This document shows positions 34,943-46,640 of a stretch of DNA of 64,000 bases, piece by piece. The translations under genes and the position numbers were made by a program. The DNA is from Nageia nagi. Its lineage: Eukaryota > Pinophyta. Position 1 is the first letter of the stretch; each line of letters begins with the position of its first letter. Where the stretch lies: assembly GCA_050084985.1 (NCBI GenBank), contig JBITNC010000001.1, forward strand, positions 69,812,001 through 69,876,000. Reading direction: 5' to 3'. The notes under the pieces were generated by a model that saw nothing but the letters and a program-made list of their open reading frames with translations, ran no database searches and was not told the origin of the DNA.

Positions 34943-35533
34943 CTCATATGCCAAATGACTATAATTTAAAAAATTTGAATTCAAATTCTAAAAATAACTT
35001 ATCATAAAAAATTCTTAAATGGTAGTTAGATATTCTATTTTTTGAGGTAAAAATGGATGAATTATCTTGAAGATATGAACTATTATGGAGGAACTTAGAG
35101 CACAAATAGGATAGAAAAATATGAATAGTTCAATCTATTTACTACTTGTATTAAAAAAGGAATATTTGTTCTAAGTTGATCACCAAGGATCAAATTTGAA
35201 GGGCTACTTCATTTTTTTGAGGGTGAATTTTAATAAATCCATTCTTAAGTGAAGGTTTGAAAAATATCATACCCTTTATTTGAAATGTATATCTTTAATG
35301 TAATAAACATTTTTTAAGTAGTAAAGATTTGTATTGGAAAACAAATTGGTATAAATTGGGTAGTATAATTTCTCTTAGGAGGGAACGGAAATATTTTTTG
35401 GTTTGATTATGAATAAAATATACCATTATGATCTATTAACATGTGGCAAAGATAATTCAAATTGGATGGCACTTGATTTTAGGCCTCCACTTTTTTTAAC
35501 CAACTCAATTTTATGTTATTTTGAAAGTAAAAT
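34943..35533. other. AT-rich spacer, nothing recognised
   Basis: About 590 bp between two elements, without open frames or repeats that I can name. It ends with AAAAT, the target duplication of the next element (35529-35533). Confidence 0.5.
35529..35533. repeat. Target-site duplication AAAAT (left)
   Basis: Repeated at 41674-41678. The DNA is A-rich, so chance match is possible, but it abuts both LTR ends exactly. Confidence 0.75.
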
Positions 35534-36268
35534 TGATTTGAATTGGATCATGTTAGTTTATCTTTTCAGGAGTAGTACTTAGTCAAAGGTATCTATGCTT
35601 AGATATAGATCAAAAATCAAAATTTGGAGTTGATTTACATTTAATTTTAGACTACCAGCAACATGCAAAAATTTGAATCTAGGTCATCAATAGCATGCAA
35701 TTTGATGAGTTAGTAGTGGGAGTCGAAAAGAAGTTGACATGTTGGGTAGAGGAACTATTTCAAATTCCATAATAGATGTCAAGAAGGCATTTTTGAGGTG
35801 ATTTGAGGCTTATTAAAGGGCATGAAATCCCATTTTAATTCTCAATGAATTAGAGTTTGAGAGTTTGTGTTTTAGAATTATAATAGTTTGAAAGAAGACC
35901 AAGAGTCATTCTAGAATTATTGAAGTTATGAGATTATTCCTTCTTGCAATAGGAGATTATAGTAATTGTAGAACATTGTATTATTTTTGTGTTGATGGTA
36001 TTTCTCTATACATGTAATATTGTAATATCTATAGACAATGAGAAGAGAAGGCTCCAATTCCATGCTAGATTAGCCCACATTGGGTGAACTAGGGTAAAAT
36101 CATTGTGTTGATCTTGTTGTGTGTTTGAGATTGCTAGTTTATGATTCACATTATGCAAGTTTCAAATTTATATGCAATTTTGTATGATCTTATAATAGTT
36201 AACTATTTTCATTAGAATCTATAAGTGAGGATCTAAGTATATATAAGCATTTGGTGACTACGGATACA
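35534..36268 (+). repeat. 5' LTR of the 35534 element
   Basis: It starts TGATTTGAATTGGATCATG, matches 40937-41673, and carries TAGCCCACATTGGGTGAAC at 36071-36089. The LTRs differ by about a tenth of positions by eye. Confidence 0.88.
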
Positions 36269-36280
36269 TGGTATCAGAGA
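36269..36280 (+). other. Primer-binding site (initiator Met tRNA type)
   Basis: TGGTATCAGAGA directly after the LTR; one mismatch from the usual TGGTATCAGAGC. Confidence 0.85.
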
Positions 36281-36419
36281 TTATGTGCACCAAATTTGGG
36301 GCTAAAATTTTATGTATTTCAAGCTACCAACAATGTATTTTTTGATGTTTGGGAGGATATATTAAAGACCATAATTTATTCTAGAGGATCCTAAGATTGG
36401 TTAAAAGGGCAGAGTGACT

Positions 36420-37330
36420 AAAATGGATAATGTGGAGGAGAAATAGTCTATTACTCGTACCATGATGAATGCTAATTTTGAAAGAAAGTTTTTAGCAATA
36501 GAGAATCATTTGGCTAGGTTGGTTGAATTGTTAGCTACTAGAGAAAATGCGATATTAATAAGAGATATCATGATGTAGTTGGAAGACTTGATTCATCATC
36601 TTTATCAAATTGATTTCCATTCAAGGTGGAGGCCAAAGTGGACATTCCTACTTTTGAAGGAGAGGTTGATGTGGAAAAGGTGAATAATTGGTTGAAACAA
36701 TTGGAGGTTTATTTCCAAATTCATGGTATTCTAAATTATGTTGATAAAATATCTTTTCATAGATTAAATATGAGTGGACATACTTTAGTTTGGTGGGAAA
36801 GCTATGAAGAAACTCTTAATCATGAACAATTATTTGTAATATCTTCTTGGAATGAATTTAAAGAGTTGTTAAGAGATCAATTCTATCCATTAGGATATCA
36901 TAATAAATAATTGATGAAATGACAATTCTTTAGGTAACAAAAAGGGAAAAATATTCAAGAATACACTACAAAATTTAAGAAATAAGCTACTCTGCTTAGG
37001 GTTTCACTAAAAGATCCTCAAACTTTAATGAAGTACATTGGAGGTTTACGTAGTCATTTGCAAAAGACTACCATGTTGTTTAATCCTACTAATCTTGATC
37101 AAGTGTGTGTTCAAGCACATTACTTAGAGGATGCTAAAGTAAGGAGATAATATGATGAATCCAAGAAGGCTTCTAATTCAAAGGGAGGATAAGAGAAAGG
37201 TAAATCTCAAGATAAAAGCAAAGGTAAGCAAGAAACTAATACCACTAATATTTCAATGAAAGAAGGTGATGGTAGACATTGTGATAAAGATGGTCATGTT
37301 GATGATAAATGTTAAAAATTACATCCATAA
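36420..37330 (+). pseudogene. Gag of the 35534 element
   Basis: An open piece at 36626-36910 has VDIPTFEGEVDVEKVNNWLK, MSGHTLVWWESYEE and RDQFYPLGYHNK. Further pieces follow in other frames with stops, then a knuckle-like HCDKDGHVDDKC near 37275. Same family as the gag at 26451. Confidence 0.82.
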
Positions 37331-37429
37331 TTACCTTCATATAAGAATAAGAATAAGGAGAAAACTAATGCTATGGTTTTAGATGTGATGATATTAGGGA
37401 AGTTTAGATGTTAATGAGAAAATAAATTG

Positions 37430-37890
37430 TTCAGCCATTTAAAAGGTTGAAGAACCTTAAGATATTAAAGAACAAAGAATTCGATTATTCCACCTCAAAA
37501 TCCAAATTAATAAAACCAGAGTAAATTACATTATTGATTTGGGTTGTCAAGCAAATTTGATTTTAGAGACTATGGTGAGTAATTTGGGATTGAAAACTTT
37601 CAACCATCCAAACCCATATCCTTTTGGTTGGGTGAATCTCAATGCTAGTTTGCAAGTCACTAAGCAACATAAGTTGAAATTTGCTATTTGTGCAAAGTAC
37701 ATTGATGAAGTTGTGGTTAATGTTATGCCTTTAGATATTTGTGGTCTTATTCTTAGTAACCCTTATATGTGGGATAGAGATGGCATTTGTTATAGAATAT
37801 TGAATAAATTATGGTTAGTGAAAGATGGAAAGATGTTTCTAGTAAGTACATATAAAAGAAAGAAAAAGCTACCTTTGCTAGTTAGGTAAA
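37430..37890 (+). pseudogene. Protease of the 35534 element
   Basis: The frame at 37539-37889 reads GCQANLILETMVSNLGL, then NPYPFGWVNLNASLQVTKQH and VMPLDICGLILSNPYMWDRD. The active site just before reads YIIDLGCQ, where DSG is expected, so it is inactive. Confidence 0.82.
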
Positions 37891-37999
37891 ATGTATTATG
37901 AATTATTCTAAAAAGTTTGTTCTAATCATGGTGAAAATAGGATCCTCGATGAGGTGAATATCATGCTATCAATGGTGTGCAATACTAATTTTAGGACAC

Positions 38000-38960
38000 G
38001 AGTGGAATGGAAAAGAGAGGAATAGATCCAAGATTTGGTTTAGTAGTTTACTAACTTATTTGTAGATTCATAGGGATTACCTCCTATGCAGGATATACAA
38101 CATGATATTTAGTTATTACCTAATTCTCCATTTTCTAAAATAGCTTTGTATCAGTAATTAGTTTTGGAGCAAGCAGAGATGAGAAGGTAGATTTAGGAGT
38201 TGGTTGATCAAGGTGTGATCAAACTAAGTAGATCTCCATGTGGATCACCTATTATTTTGATTCCAAAGAAGGATCAAACTTGGAGAATGTGAATTTATTA
38301 TAGAGCACTACACAAAATCACCATCAAAAATCTCTATCCTTTACCTTGGATAGATGATCTTTTGGATCAGTTGCAAGGGGCAAGATTCTTCACAAAATTA
38401 GACTTGAGGAGTGGATATCACCAAGTTAGAATCAAAGAGGAGGAAATTTGGAAGAATAATTTCAAGAAAAGATAAGGCCTATTTGCATGGCTTGTTTTTC
38501 CATTTGGTTTATGCAATGCACCAACAACTTTTTTAAGGGTAATGAATGATGCACTTCATCCATTTATTGATTCTTTTATTGGTGTATACTTGGATGATAT
38601 TCTTCTTTATAGTTCTACTTGGGAAGAATATGTTGTACATATTAGATAAGTATTTCAAACTTTGCATAGGGAGAAGTTGTTATTGAAATATTCAAAATCT
38701 GAGTTTGGAAAAGAGTCTTTGGTGTATTTGGGCCATGTTATTGGTCATGGATAACTTAAGATAAATCCTAGTAAAGTAAGTGCTATAGTAGATTGGACAA
38801 GACCATATAATGTAACTAAAGTATAGAGTTTCTTAGGTGATGTCCAATATTTGAAAAAGTTTATTGTTGATTTTTCTCATATTGCTTCACCTTTACATGA
38901 TGTAATTAGAAAGAGGTAAGTTTTCCAATGGGAGAAATAATGAAAAATATCTTTTGACAC
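38000..38960 (+). pseudogene. Reverse transcriptase of the 35534 element
   Basis: Motifs are readable across stops: LIPKKDQTWRM (38260), [15 protein letters not shown] (38390), [18 protein letters not shown] (38500), GVYLDDILLYSSTWEE (38580, catalytic YLDD kept) and VYLGHVIGHG (38725). Unlike the 25185 relative, the YLDD region is present. Confidence 0.85.
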
Positions 38961-39350
38961 TTTTAAGCAAAATATTATTAGTGCACCTATGCTAGCACTT
39001 CCTAATTTGTAGAAGCAATTTGAAGTGGAGATTGATGTAAGTGACTATGCCATGGAAGCCATTTTGTTACAAGAAGGTAAACCAATGGGCTAATTTGAAT
39101 TATCCTACTTATGATAAGGAAATATATGCATTGGTTAAAGCTATTAAAAAGTGGAAACATTACTTAATAGAGAAAGAAATAATCATTCATATTGATCATT
39201 AACCATCAAAGTATTTACAAACTAAATCAAAATTGCAACAAACTAGACACTATAGATGGATGAGTTTTTTGCAACAATTTCATATAGTGATCAAGTATAA
39301 GAAATGAACATAGAATAAGGTTGTTGATAGTTTTCTAGTCCACCTATAAT
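38961..39350 (+). pseudogene. RNase H of the 35534 element
   Basis: It reads [24 protein letters not shown], then [19 protein letters not shown] and FLQQFHIVIKYKK-like sequence with several stops. The first Asp is kept in DVSDYA. Confidence 0.8.
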
Positions 39351-39499
39351 TGTAGATTTCACACCATTAATGGTGTGTAGTACTTGTTTTAGGTCATTAG
39401 TGGCATGCAAACAAGGTCCAGTGAGTTCTCTTTCAGTGCTAGAATTTCTTCCTTTTCTATCTAAGTCATTTTCAAAGGCATATGTGTAGGATGCTAACT

Positions 39500-40760
39500 T
39501 TAGAGAGGTGTATGAGTAGTCATATTCATCTACATCCAATCATGAGGGTTTGGATGAATTTCATTTGCAAAATAGACTTCTTTATCATTTTAATACATTA
39601 TGTGTACCTGTAGGTTAAAGGATTGGACTAATTAGAGAAGCACATACTTCAAAGATTGTAGGTCATTTTGGGGTTGGAAAGACATTGTACAATTTGCAAA
39701 GGTATGTATATTGGCCAAAGATGCAAGATCAATTTGCCAGGTACATAAGGGGGTGTTCTTTATATTACACTAGTAAGCCAAGTAATAGAAATTAGGTTTG
39801 TATCAGCTACTTCCAGTACCTTCACATCCATGGATTTTGTGGGAGGATTGCCTCTGGATAAGAAGGGTCATGACTATTTATTTGTTTTTATGGATATATT
39901 TAGCAATATGTGTGTTTTTATTCCATGTAAAAAGACTACAACTAGACAATATGCTATAAATTTATTCTTTTTACATGTTTAGGTTCATTTTGGATTGCCT
40001 AATTCCATTGTTTTAGATATATATAGTAGATTTTTGGGCAAATTTTGGACATGTTTATGGGAAAATATGGACACAAAGTTGAAGAGGAGTACTATCTTTC
40101 ATCATTAAATAGATGGAAAAATTGAGGTGGTGAATAGGAAAGTAGTTTAGCTCTTGAGAGGTTATCATGGCAAACATCCTAAGTCTTAGTATGAACATCT
40201 TGAATATATCAAACATGCATACAATAGAGAAATTCATTCTTCCCTTAATAAGAATCCTTTTGATACTTGTTTTGGTTATTTACCACCTTCACCTTTTGAT
40301 TATGTGTTTGGGAAACAAAAGGATGAATAAGATTCACTTGAGAAAGAGGAAAAGCAAGCTAAAAATTTTGTTAAAAAGATTAGGCAAATTCATTGGAAAT
40401 TCCAAGAGCAACTTGAGACAAGCTAAGTCAAGTACAAGATGAGACATGAAAAGCATAGAGTTGACCATAAGTTTCATGTGGGAGACCATGTTTGGTTGCA
40501 TCTTATTAAGGAAAGGTTACAAGGACTAGCCAATAAGTTGAAACCTATAAGGTATGGACCATTTGAGATTATGGCACAAGTAAGTGAGAATGCTTTTAGA
40601 TTGAACCTATTAGAATATATGAATATTTATTAAATTGTGAATATTGAGCATTTGAAATTGTATGAGCCATCTATTTTGACTAAATATGAAGTAGGTTTAG
40701 ATCAAATTTTTCTATCTATTGATGCCTTAGCTTCTAACATTATGGATGAACTCAAGGAAG
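39500..40760 (+). pseudogene. Integrase of the 35534 element
   Basis: The N-terminal part is near 39540-39760 (GLIREAHTSKIVGHFGVGKT, LYNLQRYVYWPKMQ). The core is near 39825-40120 (MDFVGGLPLDKKGHDYLFVF, with the catalytic Asp in MDF), then a broken stretch, and the C-terminal GPY/F-like part at 40439-40633 (KPIRYGPFEIMAQVSENAFR). This core is what the 25185 relative lacks. Confidence 0.85.
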
Positions 40761-40925
40761 ATTCCATATTACAAAAGAAGGTTCATGATATAAGGAGAGG
40801 TTAAACAAAGCTATGGTTTGTTGGATTAAAAGGATAGAATCCTAATAAAGCCAAGTGGATGGAAAAGTCAATAGTTGGGGAGTTGTATCCTCATTTATGT
40901 ATTTATGGGATGAAATGATTCCATA

Positions 40926-40936
40926 TTGGGGAGATG
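40926..40936 (+). other. Polypurine tract
   Basis: TTGGGGAGATG directly before the 3' LTR. Confidence 0.75.
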
Positions 40937-41673
40937 TGATCTGAATTGGCTCATGTTAGGTTGTCTTTTTAGGAGTAGTACTCATTCCATAGGTATTTAT
41001 GCTTAGAGATAGATCGAAGAACAAAATCTAGAGTTAATCAGTATTCAATTTTAGGCCACCAATGATGTACAAAAAATATGAATCTAGGCTACCTATGATG
41101 TGCAATTTGATGAGTCAATAGTGGGAGTTGAAGGGACGTTGATGTGTTGGGTAGAGGAACTATTTTAGCTTCTATAAATGATGTCAAGAAGGTATTTTTG
41201 GGGTGGTTCAATGCTTATTAAAGGCCATGCAACCCCCCTTGAATTCTTAATGAATGGGAGTTTAAGAGTTTGGGTTTTAGAATTATAATAGTTTGAAGGA
41301 AGACTAAGAGTCATTTCAGAATTGTTGTAGTTCTGAGATTATTTCTTCTTATTGTAGGAGATTGTAGTAATTGTAGGAGATTGTATTACCATTATGTTGA
41401 TGGTATTTCTCTATGCATGTAATATTATAATATCCATAGATAATGAGAAGAGAAGGCTCCAATTCCATGCTAGATTAGCCCACATTGGGTGAACTAGGGT
41501 AAAATCATTATGTTGATCCTATTATTTGTTTGAGATTGCTAGTTTGTGATTCACATTATGAAAATTTTAAATTTATATGTAATTTTGTATGATCTCATAA
41601 TGGTTAACTATTTTCATTCAAATCTAGAAGTGAGGATCTGAGTATGCTATAAGCATTTGATGATTACATATCA
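40937..41673 (+). repeat. 3' LTR of the 35534 element
   Basis: Starts TGATCTGAATTGGCTCATG, ends ATATCA, followed by AAAAT. The LTR motif lies at 41476-41494. Confidence 0.88.
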
Positions 41674-41805
41674 AAAATGGTTTCATTTTTTGAAAAAATA
41701 CCATGGGAAGTAGTACCCTAAAAAAATGTAGTAGTCACAACCTCCATGGTAATATAGGTAAATATACTATTAAAATCATGTATGATTTTAAACAATAATA
41801 ACTAA
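41674..41805. other. Short AT-rich spacer
   Basis: It begins with the AAAAT duplication (41674-41678). Otherwise nothing recognised. Confidence 0.5.
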
Positions 41806-42524
41806 TGATGAAAAATAAAATAATAATATTTGCAAAAGTAATATTATATAGACCAAATTGAAACAAAATAATGAAACCTAAATTATTAAAAAATTAGGAG
41901 AAATAATAATCAAACCAAAAATGTTGAGCATCATATATAACATGATATACCCTTTGGAGAAGCTAAAGGGAAAAATCCATGACTAACAAGAGATCCTATA
42001 CTTTATTCCTCTTTTTAAAATTCAATACAAGGTATATTTTGGTTGCACCAAGCTCTATTACAAACTCTCCAAAAGCTAGGTTGCATATGAGAAAAATAAC
42101 ATATGCAATAATAATACAAAACTCAATAATTTTATTAACAAGTAATTATTCTAAGTAAGTAATACATACAAGGATGAATTTCCATATTTTAATTAAGTTA
42201 AAATTTCATACGTTGGAATTTCAAACCAATATTAGGAGTGCATGAGATAAGTGTATCATGCATACCTAGTTAACTATGTCACTTATACAACCACTTGGAA
42301 TACCATGTAACACCATACATATGACACAAGCCATTCATGGATGCCACATTCCATAACATGCCCACCACATTCCTTCAACTTGGAGTCTCATGCCAACTCA
42401 CCTAGTTTGACTAAATTCAAGCTAAGTGACACACCTTAGCTATTATATTATATTATATTATTAATAATAAATAATATTATCATACATGCAGGGTAAGTGC
42501 AAGAAGATGATTCCTAATAAAAAA

Positions 42525-43045
42525 AATATTCATGAAAAATTACAAAAAAATATCCTTCGCAATATTTTGTCTCTTAGCTATCTTTACCCAAAAGGATTTT
42601 AAAAAATATTTTAATTTATGTCCAATTATGCTTGCTGGACATGATGGGTATGGTCCTAAAACTATATTTTTAAACAATGGGTTTTGTATTTTTTTAATAA
42701 ATTTTTATTTTTTAAGAATTGTGAAAAAATAATATATTTGTACAATTTTCATACAATTCTTCACAAGTTAAAAAAAAAATATAAAATGATAAGTTTATAT
42801 CAAGTTATGCTTGTTGGACTTGAGAGCTTTTTAAAATGACAATCAAGGCATATAAAAAATTAATAGAAAATAAAAATTTTATGAAAAAATTACAAAAAAA
42901 TATTCCTTCATAATATTTAGTATCTTATGTATATTTACCAAAAGGATTTAAAAAAATATTTTAATTTAGGTTCAATTATGCTTGCCAAACATGATGGAGG
43001 TATGATCTTGAAACTATATTTTTTAAAGTGGGTTTTAAACATGCC
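42525..43045. repeat. Duplicated AT-rich segment
   Basis: About 165 bp at 42528-42692 recurs at 42882-43045 (shared words include AAAGGATTT, TTCAATTATGCTTGC, CATGATGG and AAACTATATTTTT). A shorter related piece lies at 42785-42835. Confidence 0.8.
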
Positions 43046-43286
43046 TAGCAAATATTAATTTCTATCATCTAGGTATTAGAATAAATTATATGTTTAAAAA
43101 TTAGAATTAAGAGCTACATTTTTATGAAGTGACCTTTTTTCAAGACTCAAAATTTAGAGATCAAGTGTGATCAAGCCTAAAAATTAAGGAAAACACTTCC
43201 CCTTTTTGGCCAAAAGTGGGACTCATCTTCATGCACTTACCTTGCATAATAAACAACCTATGTTTATTTATAATATTGATTATGTA

Positions 43287-43323
43287 GTGTGTGTGTGTGT
43301 GTATAAATAAAATACAAACAAAT

Positions 43324-43360
<37 letters not shown>

Positions 43361-43367
43361 TATATAA
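43287..43367. repeat. GT and TA microsatellites
   Basis: A GT run at 43287-43303 and a TA run at 43326-43367. Confidence 0.9.
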
Positions 43368-44624
43368 TTACATTAATATAAATTATTATTTATTATACTA
43401 TTTATTATTGTGGGGGATGGTGTTTACAACATTCATGTATGTAGGCATTGCCCCCTACTAAAACTCTCTATCCATGATCCCAAGCATGTTCATGAGAAGC
43501 AAAAATTGATTCTTGTGATTTGGTGGATGTGGTGGTAGTGGACTCCTTGCTCTTGATTCACAACTAATTCTAACTTTTTTTTACTTGATTCCCTAGTGAT
43601 ATACAAATTGATGGAAGGAAAATGTTTTTTGGATTAGATTCAAAGCATATTGGATGTGAGATTATCTTGAATTGTTCATAATAAATAAATACATTATATT
43701 ATGTGACTAATTCAATTGTTTTGAAGTATATAAAGATAAAATGAAATTTTCTCATTAAATATGACCATAAAAGTATGCAAAGGAGATTGAAGATATAATT
43801 GCATGGAGCTATTTATATCTTCTTTATCATTACATATGTGATTTTATATTGGTAGGATGTGTGATACTAGGGTTCCTCTTATTGAGGTAGTCTCCATTTG
43901 TTGAGGTTGTATCTTCTTAATACTATCAGATAACCAATAATTCCTACCCCAAAGTGCACTTAATACTAGCTTGATATTTCCATTTACAACAATTGAAGGA
44001 AGTACAAGTAGAAAAAGGATTTTGGAAACTACTACAATGTTCAAAATATGTAATTTTATTTTAGTAAAAGAGTTGTTATGGGATGTATGAGAGTTATAAT
44101 GGTGTTACTTATAGGTTATAACTAGGTAGAAATTGTAGCAAAATAGAGTTGTATAAGAGTTATCAATGGTTACATCTGTGCTACATACATGCAATGGTTG
44201 GGTAGTTACACAATGGTCATAAAACTATAATAGGTTCCAAGATCATGTTAAAAACCCATTTTTTATAATATAATTTATCATTATTATTAAAAAAATATTT
44301 ATATAATATAAATTATTTAATTAAACTAGATACCTTAAATCTATTACAATAATGTTCACTTATTAAGAGGTGAATTAATACATTTATAACTCTAGTTGGA
44401 TTATTTATTCAAAAATCCCCTTTTATCCAATTAGGGATCAAATATATTTACAATGTTCCTAATAACCATTCTAAGATAAGGAAGGATATCTCATTGGTGA
44501 CACATCTTCAACAATGGAATGTAACATGAAGTTGTGTGGTAAAGGGGCATATTCCATCCATAACAAATGGGTCTACAAAATAATATAAAAATTATAATAT
44601 TAGTAATTATATAATTGACATTAA

Positions 44625-45025
44625 TTCATTAACATGGATATAACTTAGTGGTAATCATCATGAAAATAATATGTGGAAAAATATCCATCAACATGGATAT
44701 ATTATGTGGCAAATCCAAATATCTATCAACATGGAAACATTATATGAGAATTAAAATATCTATCAAAATGAAAAAATTATATGGGAATTCAAATATCCAT
44801 TAACATAGAAACACTGTATGGCAATTCAAATATTCATCAATATGGAAACAAAAAATAATATTATCCATCAACATGGATATCAATACATCATCATCCATTA
44901 TCATGGTTGTAAATTATTCATCAATATGGAAATAAACAAACATAAATCAAACAATATCAATACAAATCCATCATTATCCATGAACATGGGAATAAATCAA
45001 ATAATCCATTAAAATGGATACAAAT
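44625..45025. repeat. Hairpin-bearing degenerate minisatellite
   Basis: About ten units of 35-50 bp centred on ATCCATCAACATGGATAT, a self-complementary ATCCAT/ATGGAT core with a CAAC loop, separated by variable A/T-rich spacers. Confidence 0.8.
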
Positions 45026-45109
45026 AACTTTTATAAGAATGAAGAGACTTAGAATATTTTCCATCACACAATTATGTATAACAAATTAGAAAAATAAGAA
45101 ATCTATGCA

Positions 45110-45122
45110 TCTCCCCACCTTG
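45110..45122 (-). other. Polypurine tract (minus strand)
   Basis: The minus strand reads CAAGGTGGGGAGA directly before TGCATAG, the inferred LTR start. Confidence 0.65.
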
Positions 45123-45129
45123 AAGGAAA

Positions 45130-46110
45130 ATATAACAACCCTAACTTTCTTATAATATATGAAAATTAAAAAAATAGAAAGCTAAATTATTAACTTTATC
45201 TTCATACCTAGGTTTCTTATTTCTTTGTTACATTTTACCTTCTTGGAAGAATTCTACTTTTTGTAGCAAGTATCTTCTCTATGGTTAAATATACCACAAA
45301 ATTTTTAATTTCCATTAAAATTTGAATTTGTAATCTTACCCTTTTTCTCATTTTTCTTGGAGAATATTTTTCATTTTTACTTTAGAAGTTATTTTTCTTG
45401 TTGAATCTTTTTGGTTTATCTTGTTTATCCACTTTTAGGGCAATAGTTAAGGTACTAGGATCCTTACTTTATATTGAATTTGAGTTTCCTTTAAGATTTA
45501 TATTTTCTTCAAATTGAATAAGAACATTGGATAGGTCAATAAGACTAATAAGATTATTTTCATGATCAAATCTTATATTAATTACAATCATAAAATATTT
45601 GAATTTTTCATTTAAATCCCTAAAGATAACAAAACATAATAAATTCTCATTTACCTATTCACTTTCACAAGCTAAAAGTTAGGTTCTAATTTCTTTCATT
45701 TTAGATAAGAAAATGATAACCCCTTCATTAGATGCCATTTTAGTGTTAAAAAATTTGACAATATAGAGAATTTTATTCCTATGTTTGAACATATAAACAT
45801 GATTTTATCTCATCCCAAGCATCATATACATTAGTAAAACTAGATATATAAATCAAAATTCCATCACTTACAACTTTAAACAACATTAATATAGCTTACT
45901 AATTCTTTATATTCCATTGGTCAAGAGCCCTACTATTTTGAGGTTGTGGTTCCTCTTTACTTACAAGTTTCTAGAGTTATCTTGCTTGCTATTCCACTCA
46001 TATTCTAGGTTCTCATATTCTATAATTTATCCCTTCAAGAATATATTTAGGGGAAAAACTAATGATATTATTAGAAACCATGTTTTAGAAAAGGAATAAG
46101 GTAGCTTCTT
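45130..46110 (-). pseudogene. Copia-type gag, broken
   Basis: The minus strand shows, across several frames, MKEIRT, FRDLNEKFKYFMIVINIRFD, NNLISLIDLSNVLIQFEENI, a lysine-rich stretch, and a CCHC-like knuckle near 45250-45300 with a shift inside. The arrangement (helical LLxxL region, then basic linker, then knuckle) matches the Ty1/copia gag (UBN2 type). Many stops are present. No protease, integrase or RT follows before the polypurine tract. Confidence 0.6.
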
Positions 46111-46640
46111 TCCAACCATAATAATTTAGGAAATGACTATCCTTCATCCAAATTCAACCATAAATGTTGAGCGCATATCAAAATCCTACCACTTCTTGGC
46201 ACCCAATCTCTTCGCTCCACTCTATTTATAAATGTTAGGTGTATATCAATTAGAATAAGTTAAATTAAAAATTTGGAAGGTTTATTATGAATAGAATTTT
46301 ATTATAGTCATTAAGATATTACAATTCAATCTGAGCAATTTCAAGTTTGAGTCTTTGAAATATCGCTTTTAAATATGTGTTTTAGGAATTAAATCTTTTC
46401 ACCTTTTTTTCCATATACATTCAGGCTTTATATGTATATACATCCAAACTTTATATATATTCCCATGCTTTATATATATGACCAAGATTTATGTATAGAT
46501 ACATTGAAAAAAGTAAAAAAATTTAAGTCCCAAAACAAAATGAAGTGATGGGTAGTGATGCGATTTTGATATATGCCCAATGTTTATGGTCAAATTTGGC
46601 TAGAGTATAGCTTTTTCTAATAATTTAAATGCTCAATATA
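46100..46640. repeat. Imperfect inverted repeat
   Basis: 46100-46200 read on the minus strand (GGATTTTGATATGCGCTCAA, then ATTTATGGTTGAATTTGG) matches 46552-46640 on the plus strand (GCGATTTTGATATATGCCCA, ATGTTTATGGTCAAATTTGG). Inner parts at 46376-46420 and 46490-46540 also pair. The left arm has about 165 bp extra, starting at TGTTAGGTGTATATC. Confidence 0.6.

Larger units (their letters stand above)
35534..41673 (+). mobile_element. Full-length decayed Ty3/gypsy element
   Basis: LTRs of about 735 and 737 bp, a TGGTATCAGAGA primer site, a TTGGGGAGATG polypurine tract and AAAAT flanks. Gag, protease, RT, RNase H and integrase are in canonical order on the plus strand, all broken by many stops. 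Protein motifs (LVWWES, FYPLGY, NPYPxGWV, VxPLDICGxxL) and the LTR motif TAGCCCACATTGGGTGAAC tie it to the element at 25185. No chromodomain is seen. Confidence 0.88.
41806..45109 (-). repeat. Long 3' LTR (about 3.3 kb)
   Basis: It starts TGATG and ends TATGCA next to the minus-strand polypurine tract. Only the first 615 bp can be checked against the right copy. It contains internal duplications (42530-43045), microsatellites (43287-43367) and a hairpin-rich minisatellite (44630-45020). A nested insertion inside could also explain the length; the full-length interpretation is inference. Confidence 0.55.

Noticed and set aside
42780-43100. Possible separate small transposon in the long LTR
   Set aside because: The repeat is a local duplication without terminal repeats or target duplication.
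43287-43367. Promoter-like TATA-rich stretch
   Set aside because: Plain TA and GT microsatellites.
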